DNA of 64,000 nt from Streptomyces sp. NBC_00433 (GTDB taxonomy: Bacteria; Actinomycetota; Actinomycetes; Streptomycetales; Streptomycetaceae): NCBI GenBank assembly GCA_036015235.1, contig CP107926.1, forward strand, positions 1,116,001 to 1,180,000, written 5' to 3'. Both the position numbers and the translations under genes were made by a program. A model generated the notes under the pieces. The model did not search any database. It was not told where the DNA came from and worked only from the letters and a program-made list of their open reading frames with translations. This document shows positions 39,601 through 46,847 of this stretch, piece by piece; positions within the stretch are counted from its first letter, which is position 1, and every line of letters begins with the position of its first letter.

Positions 39601-41227
39601 CGGCGCAGGCGAGGGCGGTGCGGTCGCCGGAGACCACCAGGACACCGCGCCCGTCGGCCTGGAGGCGGCGAGTCGTCGCGGCGGCGGCCTCATCCGCCGG
39701 GGCGAACTCGTCGGCGTCCGGTACGAGGACGGCGGCTCCGGGACCGGTGGCCACGATCCTCAGCCGGGAGCGGCGGGCGGCCCGCACCAGCAGCCTGGCG
39801 GCCTCGGGCTCCTCCCGCAACGCCTGGACGACGGCCATCAGCCGGTCCCCCTGTGCCAGGGCGAGCAGCAGGGCGCCGTCCCGGGCGAGACCAGCGGCGG
39901 CCCGCTTCCCGGTGCGGCCGCTCACCGGCAGCCGGTCGAGCGGACCGAGCCGCCAGCCGTCGTCCTCGGCGACCAGGCACGGGTCGTGCGGGTCGAAAAG
40001 CCGGTGGGCGGTCGCGGTGAGGGGCCCGGCGGCGGCGTCCTGGTCCAGTGGGACGAGGTCCGCCAGCCGGTGGCCGGCGTCCCCCAGCGACGCCGTGTCC
40101 AGCAGCAGGGTGCCGATGCGGTCGAGCCGGCGCAGTGCCCGGGTGTCGTGCACGGGGGTGCCGCGCCTGCTCAGGGCGCCGCTGACGACGCAGGCGAAGC
40201 CCTCACGCGCCACCACCGGGGCTTTGGGAATCGCGGAGAGCGCGGCCGCCGCGGCGGCCCGGGGGCGGCGGCCGATCGCGAGGACGCCGGCGAAGGCGGC
40301 GCCTGCCACGTAGGCGGCGCGGTCCGCGTAACGTTCGACCGGCCCTTTCGCCAGCGGGGTCTCGCGCGCCGGGAGCTCGGGCGGCAGCCCGGCCGCGGCC
40401 TGCTCCCGGGCGCCGGTCAGACCGGGTTCCGCGTGGTGCCAGGCGGTGCGGGCGGCGTTGAGTTCGGCGGCCCGCATGCCGTGCCGGACGGCGTCGACGG
40501 TCAGCCCGAGGACTCCGCCGGCGCCCGCCTGGAGTACGGCGCTCAGCACGGAGAGCACGAGTCCGGCGTTGTCGGGGCCGGCGACCGACTCCACCAGCCG
40601 GCGCAGCCGGGGCTCGAAGTCGATCTCCGGGATCACCGCCGCCACCTCGGGCGGCACGGGCGGCAGCCGTGCGTACCGGACGAGCGCGGCGACGGGCAGC
40701 GCGGCGGCATGGAGGGCAACGGACACAGCGGCCTTGCCCGCCGGTCGGGGCCCGGCCGGGTGGGAGGTGGGGAGCGGCTCGCCGTCGGCTCCGTGGGCCC
40801 GCTCGATCTCCTCGATGAGCTGCAGGAGGTCGTCGAGGAGGGCCTCGTCCTCCTCCGGTCCCCCGGTGGAGACGACCACCGCTTCCAGCGCCGCGTTGAC
40901 GGCCGCCCACTCGACCGCCGGGTGCGCGGCCAGCCCCCGCTCGATCTCCCGGGCGATCCGGCCTGCTCTCGGCCCCCGCAGCCCGCGGACGGCCAGGTGC
41001 CGGCGGCCGCCCTGGGACACCCTCACCCGGGCCTTGCCGTCGGCCGACGGCACGCGGGCAGCCGTGGTCCCGCCGGTGACCAGGGAGTGGGCCGTGACCA
41101 GGCAGGCGGTCGCGGTGGCGACGGTCGCCTCCACGACCCCGGTCAGCAGCCCGACCCCAACGATCCTCACCGTCACCGTCCGCAGTTGGCCCAGAGGTGA
41201 AGAGGTACCCCGGCGCGACGGCGACAA
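36659..41227 (-). CDS. Large cation-translocating P-type ATPase (CtpI-like, 1522 aa)
   Basis: The C-terminal 800 residues form a complete P-type ATPase: TGES in the actuator domain (LTGESMPVVKG), phosphorylated Asp in FDKTGTLTHG (about residue 962), nucleotide-binding VKGAPEEV, hinge MITGDHPQTAQAI and GDGTNDAPAIRLAHVGIALG. About 700 N-terminal residues precede it, including an HMA-like ferredoxin fold (residues 70-120) and a degenerate HAD/P-domain-like segment (VLVVSGDRTALACADLGVGV) without a phosphorylatable Asp. This duplicated layout is that of mycobacterial CtpI. The transported ion is unknown. The annotated start is TTG with a poor ribosome site; a GTG about 20 codons later is an alternative. 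Confidence 0.9.
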   Translation of the reverse strand: MSPSRRGTSSPLGQLRTVTVRIVGVGLLTGVVEATVATATACLVTAHSLVTGGTTAARVPSADGKARVRVSQGGRRHLAVRGLRGPRAGRIAREIERGLAAHPAVEWAAVNAALEAVVVSTGGPEEDEALLDDLLQLIEEIERAHGADGEPLPTSHPAGPRPAGKAAVSVALHAAALPVAALVRYARLPPVPPEVAAVIPEIDFEPRLRRLVESVAGPDNAGLVLSVLSAVLQAGAGGVLGLTVDAVRHGMRAAELNAARTAWHHAEPGLTGAREQAAAGLPPELPARETPLAKGPVERYADRAAYVAGAAFAGVLAIGRRPRAAAAAALSAIPKAPVVAREGFACVVSGALSRRGTPVHDTRALRRLDRIGTLLLDTASLGDAGHRLADLVPLDQDAAAGPLTATAHRLFDPHDPCLVAEDDGWRLGPLDRLPVSGRTGKRAAAGLARDGALLLALAQGDRLMAVVQALREEPEAARLLVRAARRSRLRIVATGPGAAVLVPDADEFAPADEAAAATTRRLQADGRGVLVVSGDRTALACADLGVGVAGADGVPAWGADVHVGSAREALLLADACGPARTVSRRGVRLAQAAAGIGATTALTGTARRPAVRSMAAVNWAAGLGIAYGAWAAVEFLRRPQDVLPAREPWHAMPPQTVLKRTGGSAGGLTGEEAARRAAPGSGGPRQPSLPRSVAAELANPLTPILLGGAVLSAAVGGATDAALVVGVTVLSGVIGGVQRHLTEREVHRLHERSETPAVVVRDGSDHTVGAGELVVGDIVRLSGGDIVPADCRLLDGGGVELDESALTGESMPVVKGVDPVLAADVANRTSMLYEGTTVATGRCTAVVVATGADTETGRAAPAAGKAAATVGVERRLAAITRTTLPLALGSAGAVVAAGRLRGRPLRESVSAGVALAVASVPEGLPFLVSAAQLAASRRLAAQGVLVRDPRTIEAAGRADVLCFDKTGTLTHGRIELAGVEADGVRRPVESLPDDHRAVLAAALRATPRARAGRPLEHFTDRAVTEGAQRAAVRTSAGAPGWRSGANLPFESNRGYHATRGRGGRTRVLSVKGAPEEVVGRCATDRGRPLDTERLLARADRLAAAGHRVLAVAEHRDAPGGTLDDDAVAGLDFLGFLLLADQVRSGAARSVRRLSEAGVHIVMITGDHPQTAQAIARELEVLDGRRVVTGAELDRLDDDALDELLPAVGVVARGTPTHKVRVVQSFQRLGRTVAMAGDGTNDAPAIRLAHVGIALGERSTPAARAAADLVVTDDRLETILAALIEGRAMWASVRQALAILVGGNLGEIAFTVLGSALTGDSPLTVRQLLLVNLFTDLAPAIAIALRRPQADTVEQLLKEGPDASLGAALNDEITVRAAATAAGAAAAWITGCLTGRPARARTIALAALVGTQLGQTLLVGGRSPAVLCSVLSSAIALAAVIQTPGVSQFFGCVPLGPVAWSTALGCAALATAGSPLLTPFAGELRRALGPVMAGVTEAWGTVKNAANSMMAASASASASAAGA

Positions 41228-41299
41228 TTACCATCTGATCCCGTTTATACACATATAGCCGTGGTAGGGACCAAGACGGGGGCGAAGGAGACGAGACAT

Positions 41300-41707
41300 A
41301 TGGCGAACACCACGAGCGCAGGCCAGAAGCGGAAGGCGTCGAGCAAGGCGTCGCGGGCATCGCACAAGACGGCACCGCGTGCTTCCGGCCCCGAGAAGTC
41401 CACGCCCGGCACGAGCCGCCGGACCTCCGACACGGCAGAGGGCCGCTCGGCGGCCCAGGGCCTCCACATGCACAAGGCGCACGCCTCGATCCCGCTGCCC
41501 TACGTGACGCCGGGCGACCTGTCCGCGAACGTACGCGCCGCCGGCGAGTCGATCCTCCCTGACATGAGCCTCCCCTCACCCGAGCGCCTCGCCTTCTACG
41601 GCGGCCTCGGCGCGCTCGCGCTCGTCGGCGCCGTGGAGTGGCCGGTCGCGGCCGCCATCGGCGCCGCGACGGTGGTGGCCCGTCGCGGGAAGCGGGAGAA
41701 GGCCTGA
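41300..41707 (+). CDS. Lys/Ser-rich protein with C-terminal membrane helix, unknown
   Basis: The protein is 135 residues. The first half is basic and disordered (SAGQKRKASSKASRASHKTA, histone-H1-like in composition). Then LPYVTPGDLSANVRAAGESI leads to a hydrophobic helix (LAFYGGLGALALVGAVEWPVA) and a basic tail (RRGKREKA). AAGGAG lies 9 nt before ATG 41300; an upstream ATG at 41261 lacks one. It may be a membrane-anchored nucleic-acid- or phospholipid-binding protein. It precedes the zinc dehydrogenase with a 30-bp gap, so probably one operon. Confidence 0.75.
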   Translation: MANTTSAGQKRKASSKASRASHKTAPRASGPEKSTPGTSRRTSDTAEGRSAAQGLHMHKAHASIPLPYVTPGDLSANVRAAGESILPDMSLPSPERLAFYGGLGALALVGAVEWPVAAAIGAATVVARRGKREKA

Positions 41708-41737
41708 GGGCGAGAGGCGACGACCGAGGAGCGGACC

Positions 41738-42892
41738 ATGAGAGCAGTCGTGTACAACGGGGCCTTCGACGTCGCCGTCAAGGAGGTCCCGGACGCCCGG
41801 ATCGTGCAGCCGAACGACGCGGTCGTACAGATCACCACGACGAATATCTGCGGATCCGACCTGCACATGTACGAAGGCCGCACCACCGTGGAGCAGGGGA
41901 AGATCCTCGGCCACGAGAACATGGGCATCGTCTCGGAGGTCGGCCCCGGGGTCACCCGGGTGAGGGTCGGCGACCGGGTGTCGGTGCCGTTCAACATCGC
42001 CTGCGGGTCCTGCCGCAACTGCCTCGACGGCCTGACCGCCTTCTGCCTGCGGCTCAACCCCACCGAGGGCGTCGACGGAGCAGCCTACGGCTACGCGAAC
42101 ATGGGCCCCTACGACGGGGGCCAGGCCGAGCTGCTGCGCGTCCCCCACGCCGACTTCAACCTGCTCGAACTGCCCCCGGGCAACGGCCACGAGAACGACT
42201 TCACGATGCTCTCCGACATCTTCCCCACCGGCTGGCACGGCACCGTGCTGGCCGGTCAGCGCCCCGGTGACCGCGTCGTCGTCTACGGAGCCGGGCCGGT
42301 CGGCCTGCTGGCGGCGCACAGCGCCGTGATCCGCGGCGCCGCGGAGGTCTTCGTCGTCGACAAGGAGCCGGACCGCCTCGCGCTCGCCGAGTCGATCGGG
42401 GCGGTGCCGGTGGACTTCAGCGAGGCCGACCCGGTCGAGCAGATCCTCGACGCCACCGACGGACGGGGCGCGGACTGCGGGGTCGAGGCGGTCGGCTACC
42501 AGGCCCACGACCCGGCGGGCCGCGAACACCCCGAACTCGTCCTGGACGGCCTGGTCAAGGCCGTCCGCACCACCGGCGGCATCGGCGTCGTCGGCGTCTA
42601 CATGCCGTCGGACCCGGAGGCCTCCGACGAAGGCGCCAGGCAGGGCCGGATCGGCTTCGACTACGGCACCTTCTTCACCAAGGGCCAGCACATGGGCACC
42701 GGCCAATGCCCCGTCCTGCGCTACAACCGGCGGCTGCGCGACCTGATCGTCAAGGGAGTCGCCAAGCCGTCGTTCCTGGTCTCCCACGAACTCCCCCTCG
42801 ACCAGGCGGCCGAAGGTTACCGCCACTTCGACAACCGCGACGACGACTGGACGAAGGTCCTCCTGCGGCCGTCCTTCGCCGGCGCGATGTAA
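41738..42892 (+). CDS. Zinc-dependent alcohol dehydrogenase, formaldehyde-dismutase/FdhA-like
   Basis: The 384-residue medium-chain dehydrogenase has the catalytic zinc site in NICGSDLHMYEG and ILGHENMGIV. The structural zinc lobe is CGSCRNCLDGLTAFC. The Rossmann motif is VVVYGAGPVGLLAA with DKEPDRLALAESIGA. The long insertions (YGYANMGPYDGGQAELLRVP, FTKGQHMGTGQCP) resemble glutathione-independent formaldehyde dehydrogenases/dismutases with tightly bound NAD. Exact substrate unproven. Ends before a strong bidirectional terminator. Confidence 0.9.
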   Translation: MRAVVYNGAFDVAVKEVPDARIVQPNDAVVQITTTNICGSDLHMYEGRTTVEQGKILGHENMGIVSEVGPGVTRVRVGDRVSVPFNIACGSCRNCLDGLTAFCLRLNPTEGVDGAAYGYANMGPYDGGQAELLRVPHADFNLLELPPGNGHENDFTMLSDIFPTGWHGTVLAGQRPGDRVVVYGAGPVGLLAAHSAVIRGAAEVFVVDKEPDRLALAESIGAVPVDFSEADPVEQILDATDGRGADCGVEAVGYQAHDPAGREHPELVLDGLVKAVRTTGGIGVVGVYMPSDPEASDEGARQGRIGFDYGTFFTKGQHMGTGQCPVLRYNRRLRDLIVKGVAKPSFLVSHELPLDQAAEGYRHFDNRDDDWTKVLLRPSFAGAM

Positions 42893-42901
42893 GCGGACGG
42901 C

Positions 42902-42941
42902 AAGGGGGCGGCGCCCGCCGGTCGGCGGGCGCCGCCCCCTT
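42902..42941. terminator. Strong bidirectional terminator hairpin
   Basis: A perfect 19-bp stem (42902-42920 with 42923-42941; arms start AAGGGGGCGGCG) with a GT apex lies between the convergent genes ending at 42892 and 42949. The stem's outer AA/TT gives a short U run in either direction. Confidence 0.85.
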
Positions 42942-42948
42942 CGCGTGC

Positions 42949-44550
42949 TCAGCCTCCGGCCAGGGCCCGCTGCACACGGCTCATCAGCGCGTTGGCCGCA
43001 GGCAGGCGCAGTGCCGCTCGGGCGGCGGAGGCGCCGGGGGCGCCGTGGACACCGCCGCCGGGGTTCGCGGAGGCGGATGCGAGGAAGAGCGCGCGCACCG
43101 GCGTCTCGGGGCGCCCGAGACCTGGTACGGGCCGGAAGACCAGCTGCTGGTGGAGCGCGGTGGTTCCGCCGCTGATCGCCCCGCCCTGGAGGTTGGCGTC
43201 CAGGGCCTGCAGCGTCGGGGGCGCCAGGATCCGCCGCTCGCGGATCAGCCCGCGGAAGCCCGGTGCGTAGCGCTCCACCTGGGCCTCGATCCGATCGGCC
43301 ATGACGCTCTGCTCGCTGTCGTCCCACCGGCCGGTCAGCCCGGCGTCCGCCGCGTCGCCCTCGATGACCTGCGGTACGTGGGTGTACGCCCAGGCGGACT
43401 CGGTGCCGGCCGGTGAGCGGGTGGAATCCGCCGTGGTCATCTGCCCGAAGAGGGCGAACGGCCGCTCCGGCACCTGCCGGGTCGCGATCTGCGCCGAGAA
43501 GCGCGTCAGATCGTCGACGCTGTCGGCGAGGTGGACCGTTCCCGCGCCGTGGGCGGCCTCGGCCGTCCACGGCACGGGGCCGTCCAGGGCCCAGTCCAGC
43601 TTGAAGGTGGAGAGGTCCCACTGGAAGCGGCGCAGCTGCCGCCGTACGCCGTCCGGCACGTCGTCCGGTTGCAGCAGGTGCCGGTAGAGGGTGGGGAAGG
43701 GCACCGCCGCGAGCACCGCGCGCCGCGCCGGCACCTCCTCCCCCGCCGCGGTGCGCACCGCGACGGCCCGGCCGGAGCGGACGACGACGGAGCGTACGTC
43801 CTCCCCGCAGCGCACGGTGCCGCCGCGGCGCCGCAGCCGGCTGACCAGCGCGTCGGTGAGCGCGCCCGCGCCCCCGACCGGTACGGGGAAGCCGACGGAC
43901 TGCCCGAGCATCGACATCAGCCACCCGAAGGCGCCGCTGCCCGCGGACTCCGGTCCCAGGTCGGCGTGCAGCGCGTTGCCCGCGAGCAGCAGCCGGGCGC
44001 CCTGGCCGGCAAAGAACTCCTCGCCCATCCGCCGCACGGGAAGCAGCATCAGGCGGGCGAATTCCAGGCCGGCGGCCGGCCGCAGCCGGGCCGCGAGTCG
44101 CATGCCGCCTCGGACGGGCGGGAAGGGGGTGAAGAGGGAGCGCAGCAGGTCGTCGCCCACCCGCTGCCACAGGCGGTGCATCTCCTGCCAGGCGGCCCCG
44201 TCGCCCGCGCCGAAGGACTCCGCATTGCGCATCGTGTCCCGCACGTCGCGGCTCAGCGCCGCGCACCGGCCGTCCGGCAGCGGATGCGCGAGAACGGTCG
44301 GCGCGTGGCTCCACCGCAGTCCCTCGTCCCCCAGGGACAGCGCCTCCATCACCGGCGAGACGGCCGCCAGCGGGTAGAAGGCGCTGAAGACGTCGGTCAC
44401 GAAGTCGGGGTCCACGCCGCGGTCGCTGCGAGCGGCGCCGCCCGGCAGCGGCTGGGCCTCCAGGACCTCGACGCTCCAGCCGGCGTCGGCGAGTACGTTC
44501 GCCGCCACCAGACCGTTCGGACCGGCCCCGATGACGACAGCGTCAGGCAT
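42949..44550 (-). CDS. FAD-dependent oxidoreductase, PYROXD2/phytoene-desaturase-like
   Basis: The protein is 533 residues. DAVVIGAGPNGLVAANVLAD and PLPGGAARSDRG form the FAD-binding start. VGGAGALTDALVSRLRRRGG, AVRTAAGEEVPARRAVLAAV and the terminal PGGGVHGAPGASAARAALRL match the same family as the 33200 gene. ATG 44550 was chosen because AAAGGA lies 5 nt upstream; the alternative ATG 44571 has no site. The start overlaps the stop of the SRPBCC gene by 8 nt, so the two proteins are co-translated. Confidence 0.88.
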   Translation of the reverse strand: MPDAVVIGAGPNGLVAANVLADAGWSVEVLEAQPLPGGAARSDRGVDPDFVTDVFSAFYPLAAVSPVMEALSLGDEGLRWSHAPTVLAHPLPDGRCAALSRDVRDTMRNAESFGAGDGAAWQEMHRLWQRVGDDLLRSLFTPFPPVRGGMRLAARLRPAAGLEFARLMLLPVRRMGEEFFAGQGARLLLAGNALHADLGPESAGSGAFGWLMSMLGQSVGFPVPVGGAGALTDALVSRLRRRGGTVRCGEDVRSVVVRSGRAVAVRTAAGEEVPARRAVLAAVPFPTLYRHLLQPDDVPDGVRRQLRRFQWDLSTFKLDWALDGPVPWTAEAAHGAGTVHLADSVDDLTRFSAQIATRQVPERPFALFGQMTTADSTRSPAGTESAWAYTHVPQVIEGDAADAGLTGRWDDSEQSVMADRIEAQVERYAPGFRGLIRERRILAPPTLQALDANLQGGAISGGTTALHQQLVFRPVPGLGRPETPVRALFLASASANPGGGVHGAPGASAARAALRLPAANALMSRVQRALAGG

Positions 44551-45061
44551 GGCCTTCCTTTCCGCTGCCATGGGGGCGCGAGGCGGCGGCCCGGCCTTCC
44601 GGGGCCGCCGGAGGGCCGTCGGCCGTTTTCGGCCCGCGCTCCACGACCGCGGCCAGCCGGGCGAGCATGCGGCGGTGGCGCAGCTGCAGCAAGGCGTCGA
44701 GCGCGCTGTTGTGCAGCAGGCCGCCGGACCCGGTCAGCGGATGCTCGTCCGCGATGACCAGGCTGTCCCCGCCCCACCGGCGGATCTCGATGTCGACCCT
44801 GGCGGTGCCCAGCGGCCCGCTGTCGATCTCCAGGGCGAGCCGCTCCGGGCGCCGCTGCTCGCGCACGACCGTCGTGCCGTGCAGGGACCACGGTCCGGCC
44901 CGCACCGTGTAGCGCAGGGTGGAGCCCTCCTCGGGCCAGTCGCCCTCGCCGACGCGGGAGTCGGACGTACCCGGCACCCACCGCACGTACAGTTCGCGGT
45001 CGGCGAGCACCGACCACACGTCGTCGCGGGGGCGCCTGATCAGTTGGTGGCGGATCGCCAT
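44543..45061 (-). CDS. SRPBCC (START/Bet v1-like) ligand-binding protein
   Basis: The 172-residue protein has IRRPRDDVWSVLADRELYVRWVPG, the usual SRPBCC beginning ('i.ap.e.VW..l.D...y..W'), followed by alternating strands (LRYTVRAGPWSLHGTTVV, RLALEIDSGPLGTARVDIEI) and a final long helix (LLQLRHRRMLARLAAVV). Such helix-grip proteins bind hydrophobic ligands. Co-translation with a desaturase-like flavoprotein suggests it holds or delivers the substrate. GGGAGG lies 5-6 nt before the ATG. Confidence 0.82.
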   Translation of the reverse strand: MAIRHQLIRRPRDDVWSVLADRELYVRWVPGTSDSRVGEGDWPEEGSTLRYTVRAGPWSLHGTTVVREQRRPERLALEIDSGPLGTARVDIEIRRWGGDSLVIADEHPLTGSGGLLHNSALDALLQLRHRRMLARLAAVVERGPKTADGPPAAPEGRAAASRPHGSGKEGHA

Positions 45062-45183
45062 GGGGGCCTCCCGGAAGTGCCGATACGGTGCGGCTCCCCT
45101 CTGCTCACCCGACGAAACGTCCCATTATGCACGGTTCGAGGAGGGCGATCCCGCGCGGTCGGCCACCCGGATGAAACCGGTCC

Positions 45184-45201
45184 GGCGCCACGCGTGGCGC
45201 C
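45184..45201 (+). promoter_or_regulatory. Perfect 18-bp palindrome in the FAD-Rieske gene leader
   Basis: GGCGCCACGCGTGGCGCC reads the same on both strands, 24 bp before the ATG and just ahead of the GGAAGGGGA ribosome site. It may act as an operator or as an mRNA hairpin. Part of the divergent region 45062-45225. Confidence 0.45.
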
Positions 45202-45225
45202 CGTAGGAAGGGGAACGCGCTGGTC

Positions 45226-46773
45226 ATGCCGAACCACGACGCACTGCCCGGCGCCGACGAGTCGTACTGGATGAGCAGCACGGACTCCACCCGCTTCGCC
45301 CCCCTGGCCGACGACGTCACCGTGGACGTCGCGGTCGTCGGCGGCGGCGTCGCGGGCCTGAGCACCGCCTGGGAGCTGGCCGAGACGGGGCACTCCGTCG
45401 CCGTCGTCGAGGCGGACCGGATCGCGGCCGGCGTCAGCGGCTACACCACGGCGAAGGTGACCGCCCAGCACGGCCTGGTCTACGAGCGGCTGCGCCGCAC
45501 CCGCGGTCCGGACGCCGCACGCCTGTACGCGCGCTCGCAGCAGGAGGCCGTCGACCGGGTGGAGGAACTGTCGGCGGCCCTCGGGATCGACTGCTCCTTC
45601 GAAAGGGCGCCCGCCTTCGCCTACACGCTGGACGGCGACGCCCTTCCCGCGCTGAAGGCGGAGGCGGCGGCGGCCGAGCAGGCGGGGCTGGCCGCGCGGT
45701 ACGTCGAGCGGACCGACCTCCCCTTCGCGGTGGCGGGCGCGGTGCGGATCGACGGGCAAGCGCAGTTCCACCCCCGCGCCTACCTCCTCGGGCTCGCCGC
45801 CGCCCTGACGACCAGGGGCGGCACGATCTACGAGCGGACGCGGATCACCGGGCTCACCGAGGGCGAGCCCTGCCGCCTCACCACGGAGTCCGGCGCCACC
45901 CTGACCGCCGGGAAGGTCGTGGTGGCCACCCACTTCCCGGTCTTCGACCGCGCCCTGCTCTTCGCCCGGCTCTCCCCGCGCCGCGAACTCGTCGTCGCCG
46001 CCCCGCTGGAGGCCGACGCCGCGCCGCAGGGGATGTACATCACGGAGGACGAAGGCAAGCGCTCCGTACGCACGGCCCCGCTCGCCGACGGACGGCGGCT
46101 GCTCATCGTCACCGGGGAGAGCTTCACACCCGGCGCCGGCGGCCACGTCGGGGAGCGCTTCCGGCGGCTGGACTCCTGGATGCACGAGCGGTTCCCGGCG
46201 GCTCCGACCGCCTACCGGTGGGCGGCACAGGACCTCGATCCCACGGACACCGTCGCCCTGGTCGGACCGCTGCACGCCGGAGCGCGGCACACGTACGTCG
46301 CCACCGGATTCGGCGGCTGGGGCATGAGCGGCGGCGTCATGTCCGGGCGGCTGCTCAGCGAACTGGTCAACGGGCGCCGCCCCGACTGGGCCGACCTCTA
46401 CGACCCCCGCCGGATCGCACCGGTCCTCAAGGAGGCACCCGCCCTGCTGCGCCGGCAGGCCGACGTGGCGCGGCACTTCGTCGGCGACCGGCTGCGCTCC
46501 ACACACACCGACTCCGTCGCCGACGTCGCCCCCGGCACCGGGGCGGTCGTCCGCGTCGACGGCAGCCGGTGCGCCGTCTACCGCGACCAGGACGGCGCCG
46601 TCCACGCCGTCTCCGCCCGGTGCTCCCACCTCGGCTGCCTGGTCGCCTTCAACGCCGCCGAGACCACCTGGGAGTGCCCTTGCCACGGCTCCCGCTTCGA
46701 CGTGGACGGCGCGGTCCTCCAGGGCCCGGCGGTACGCCCCCTGGAACCCCGCGACGTCGGCCGACCGGACTGA
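45226..46773 (+). CDS. FAD-dependent oxidoreductase (DAO family) with C-terminal Rieske [2Fe-2S] domain
   Basis: The protein is 515 residues. Residues 30-400: DAO flavoprotein with VDVAVVGGGVAGLSTAWELA and GYTTAKVTAQHGLVYERLR, and a C-terminal FAD contact in YVATGFGGWGMSGGVM. Residues 430-515: Rieske domain with ligands in CSHLGC and CPCHGSRFD (Cys-x-His ... Cys-x2-His, with the bonus Cys pair). The fusion is found in many soil bacteria, often near catalase and stress genes; its substrate is undefined. Electron flow FAD to 2Fe-2S is presumed. Confidence 0.93.
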   Translation: MPNHDALPGADESYWMSSTDSTRFAPLADDVTVDVAVVGGGVAGLSTAWELAETGHSVAVVEADRIAAGVSGYTTAKVTAQHGLVYERLRRTRGPDAARLYARSQQEAVDRVEELSAALGIDCSFERAPAFAYTLDGDALPALKAEAAAAEQAGLAARYVERTDLPFAVAGAVRIDGQAQFHPRAYLLGLAAALTTRGGTIYERTRITGLTEGEPCRLTTESGATLTAGKVVVATHFPVFDRALLFARLSPRRELVVAAPLEADAAPQGMYITEDEGKRSVRTAPLADGRRLLIVTGESFTPGAGGHVGERFRRLDSWMHERFPAAPTAYRWAAQDLDPTDTVALVGPLHAGARHTYVATGFGGWGMSGGVMSGRLLSELVNGRRPDWADLYDPRRIAPVLKEAPALLRRQADVARHFVGDRLRSTHTDSVADVAPGTGAVVRVDGSRCAVYRDQDGAVHAVSARCSHLGCLVAFNAAETTWECPCHGSRFDVDGAVLQGPAVRPLEPRDVGRPD

Positions 46774-46847
46774 CCGCAGGCGCGATTGTCCAGGCGCCGC
46801 CGCCCACCGCGGTGGCGTAGCTCCAGCAAGCGATCGGAAGACCCCTG

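Noticed and set aside
33200..44550. Carotenoid biosynthesis suggested by two CrtI-like flavoproteins
   Set aside because: No phytoene synthase, cyclase or GGPP synthase is nearby, and both proteins look closer to the PYROXD2 branch.
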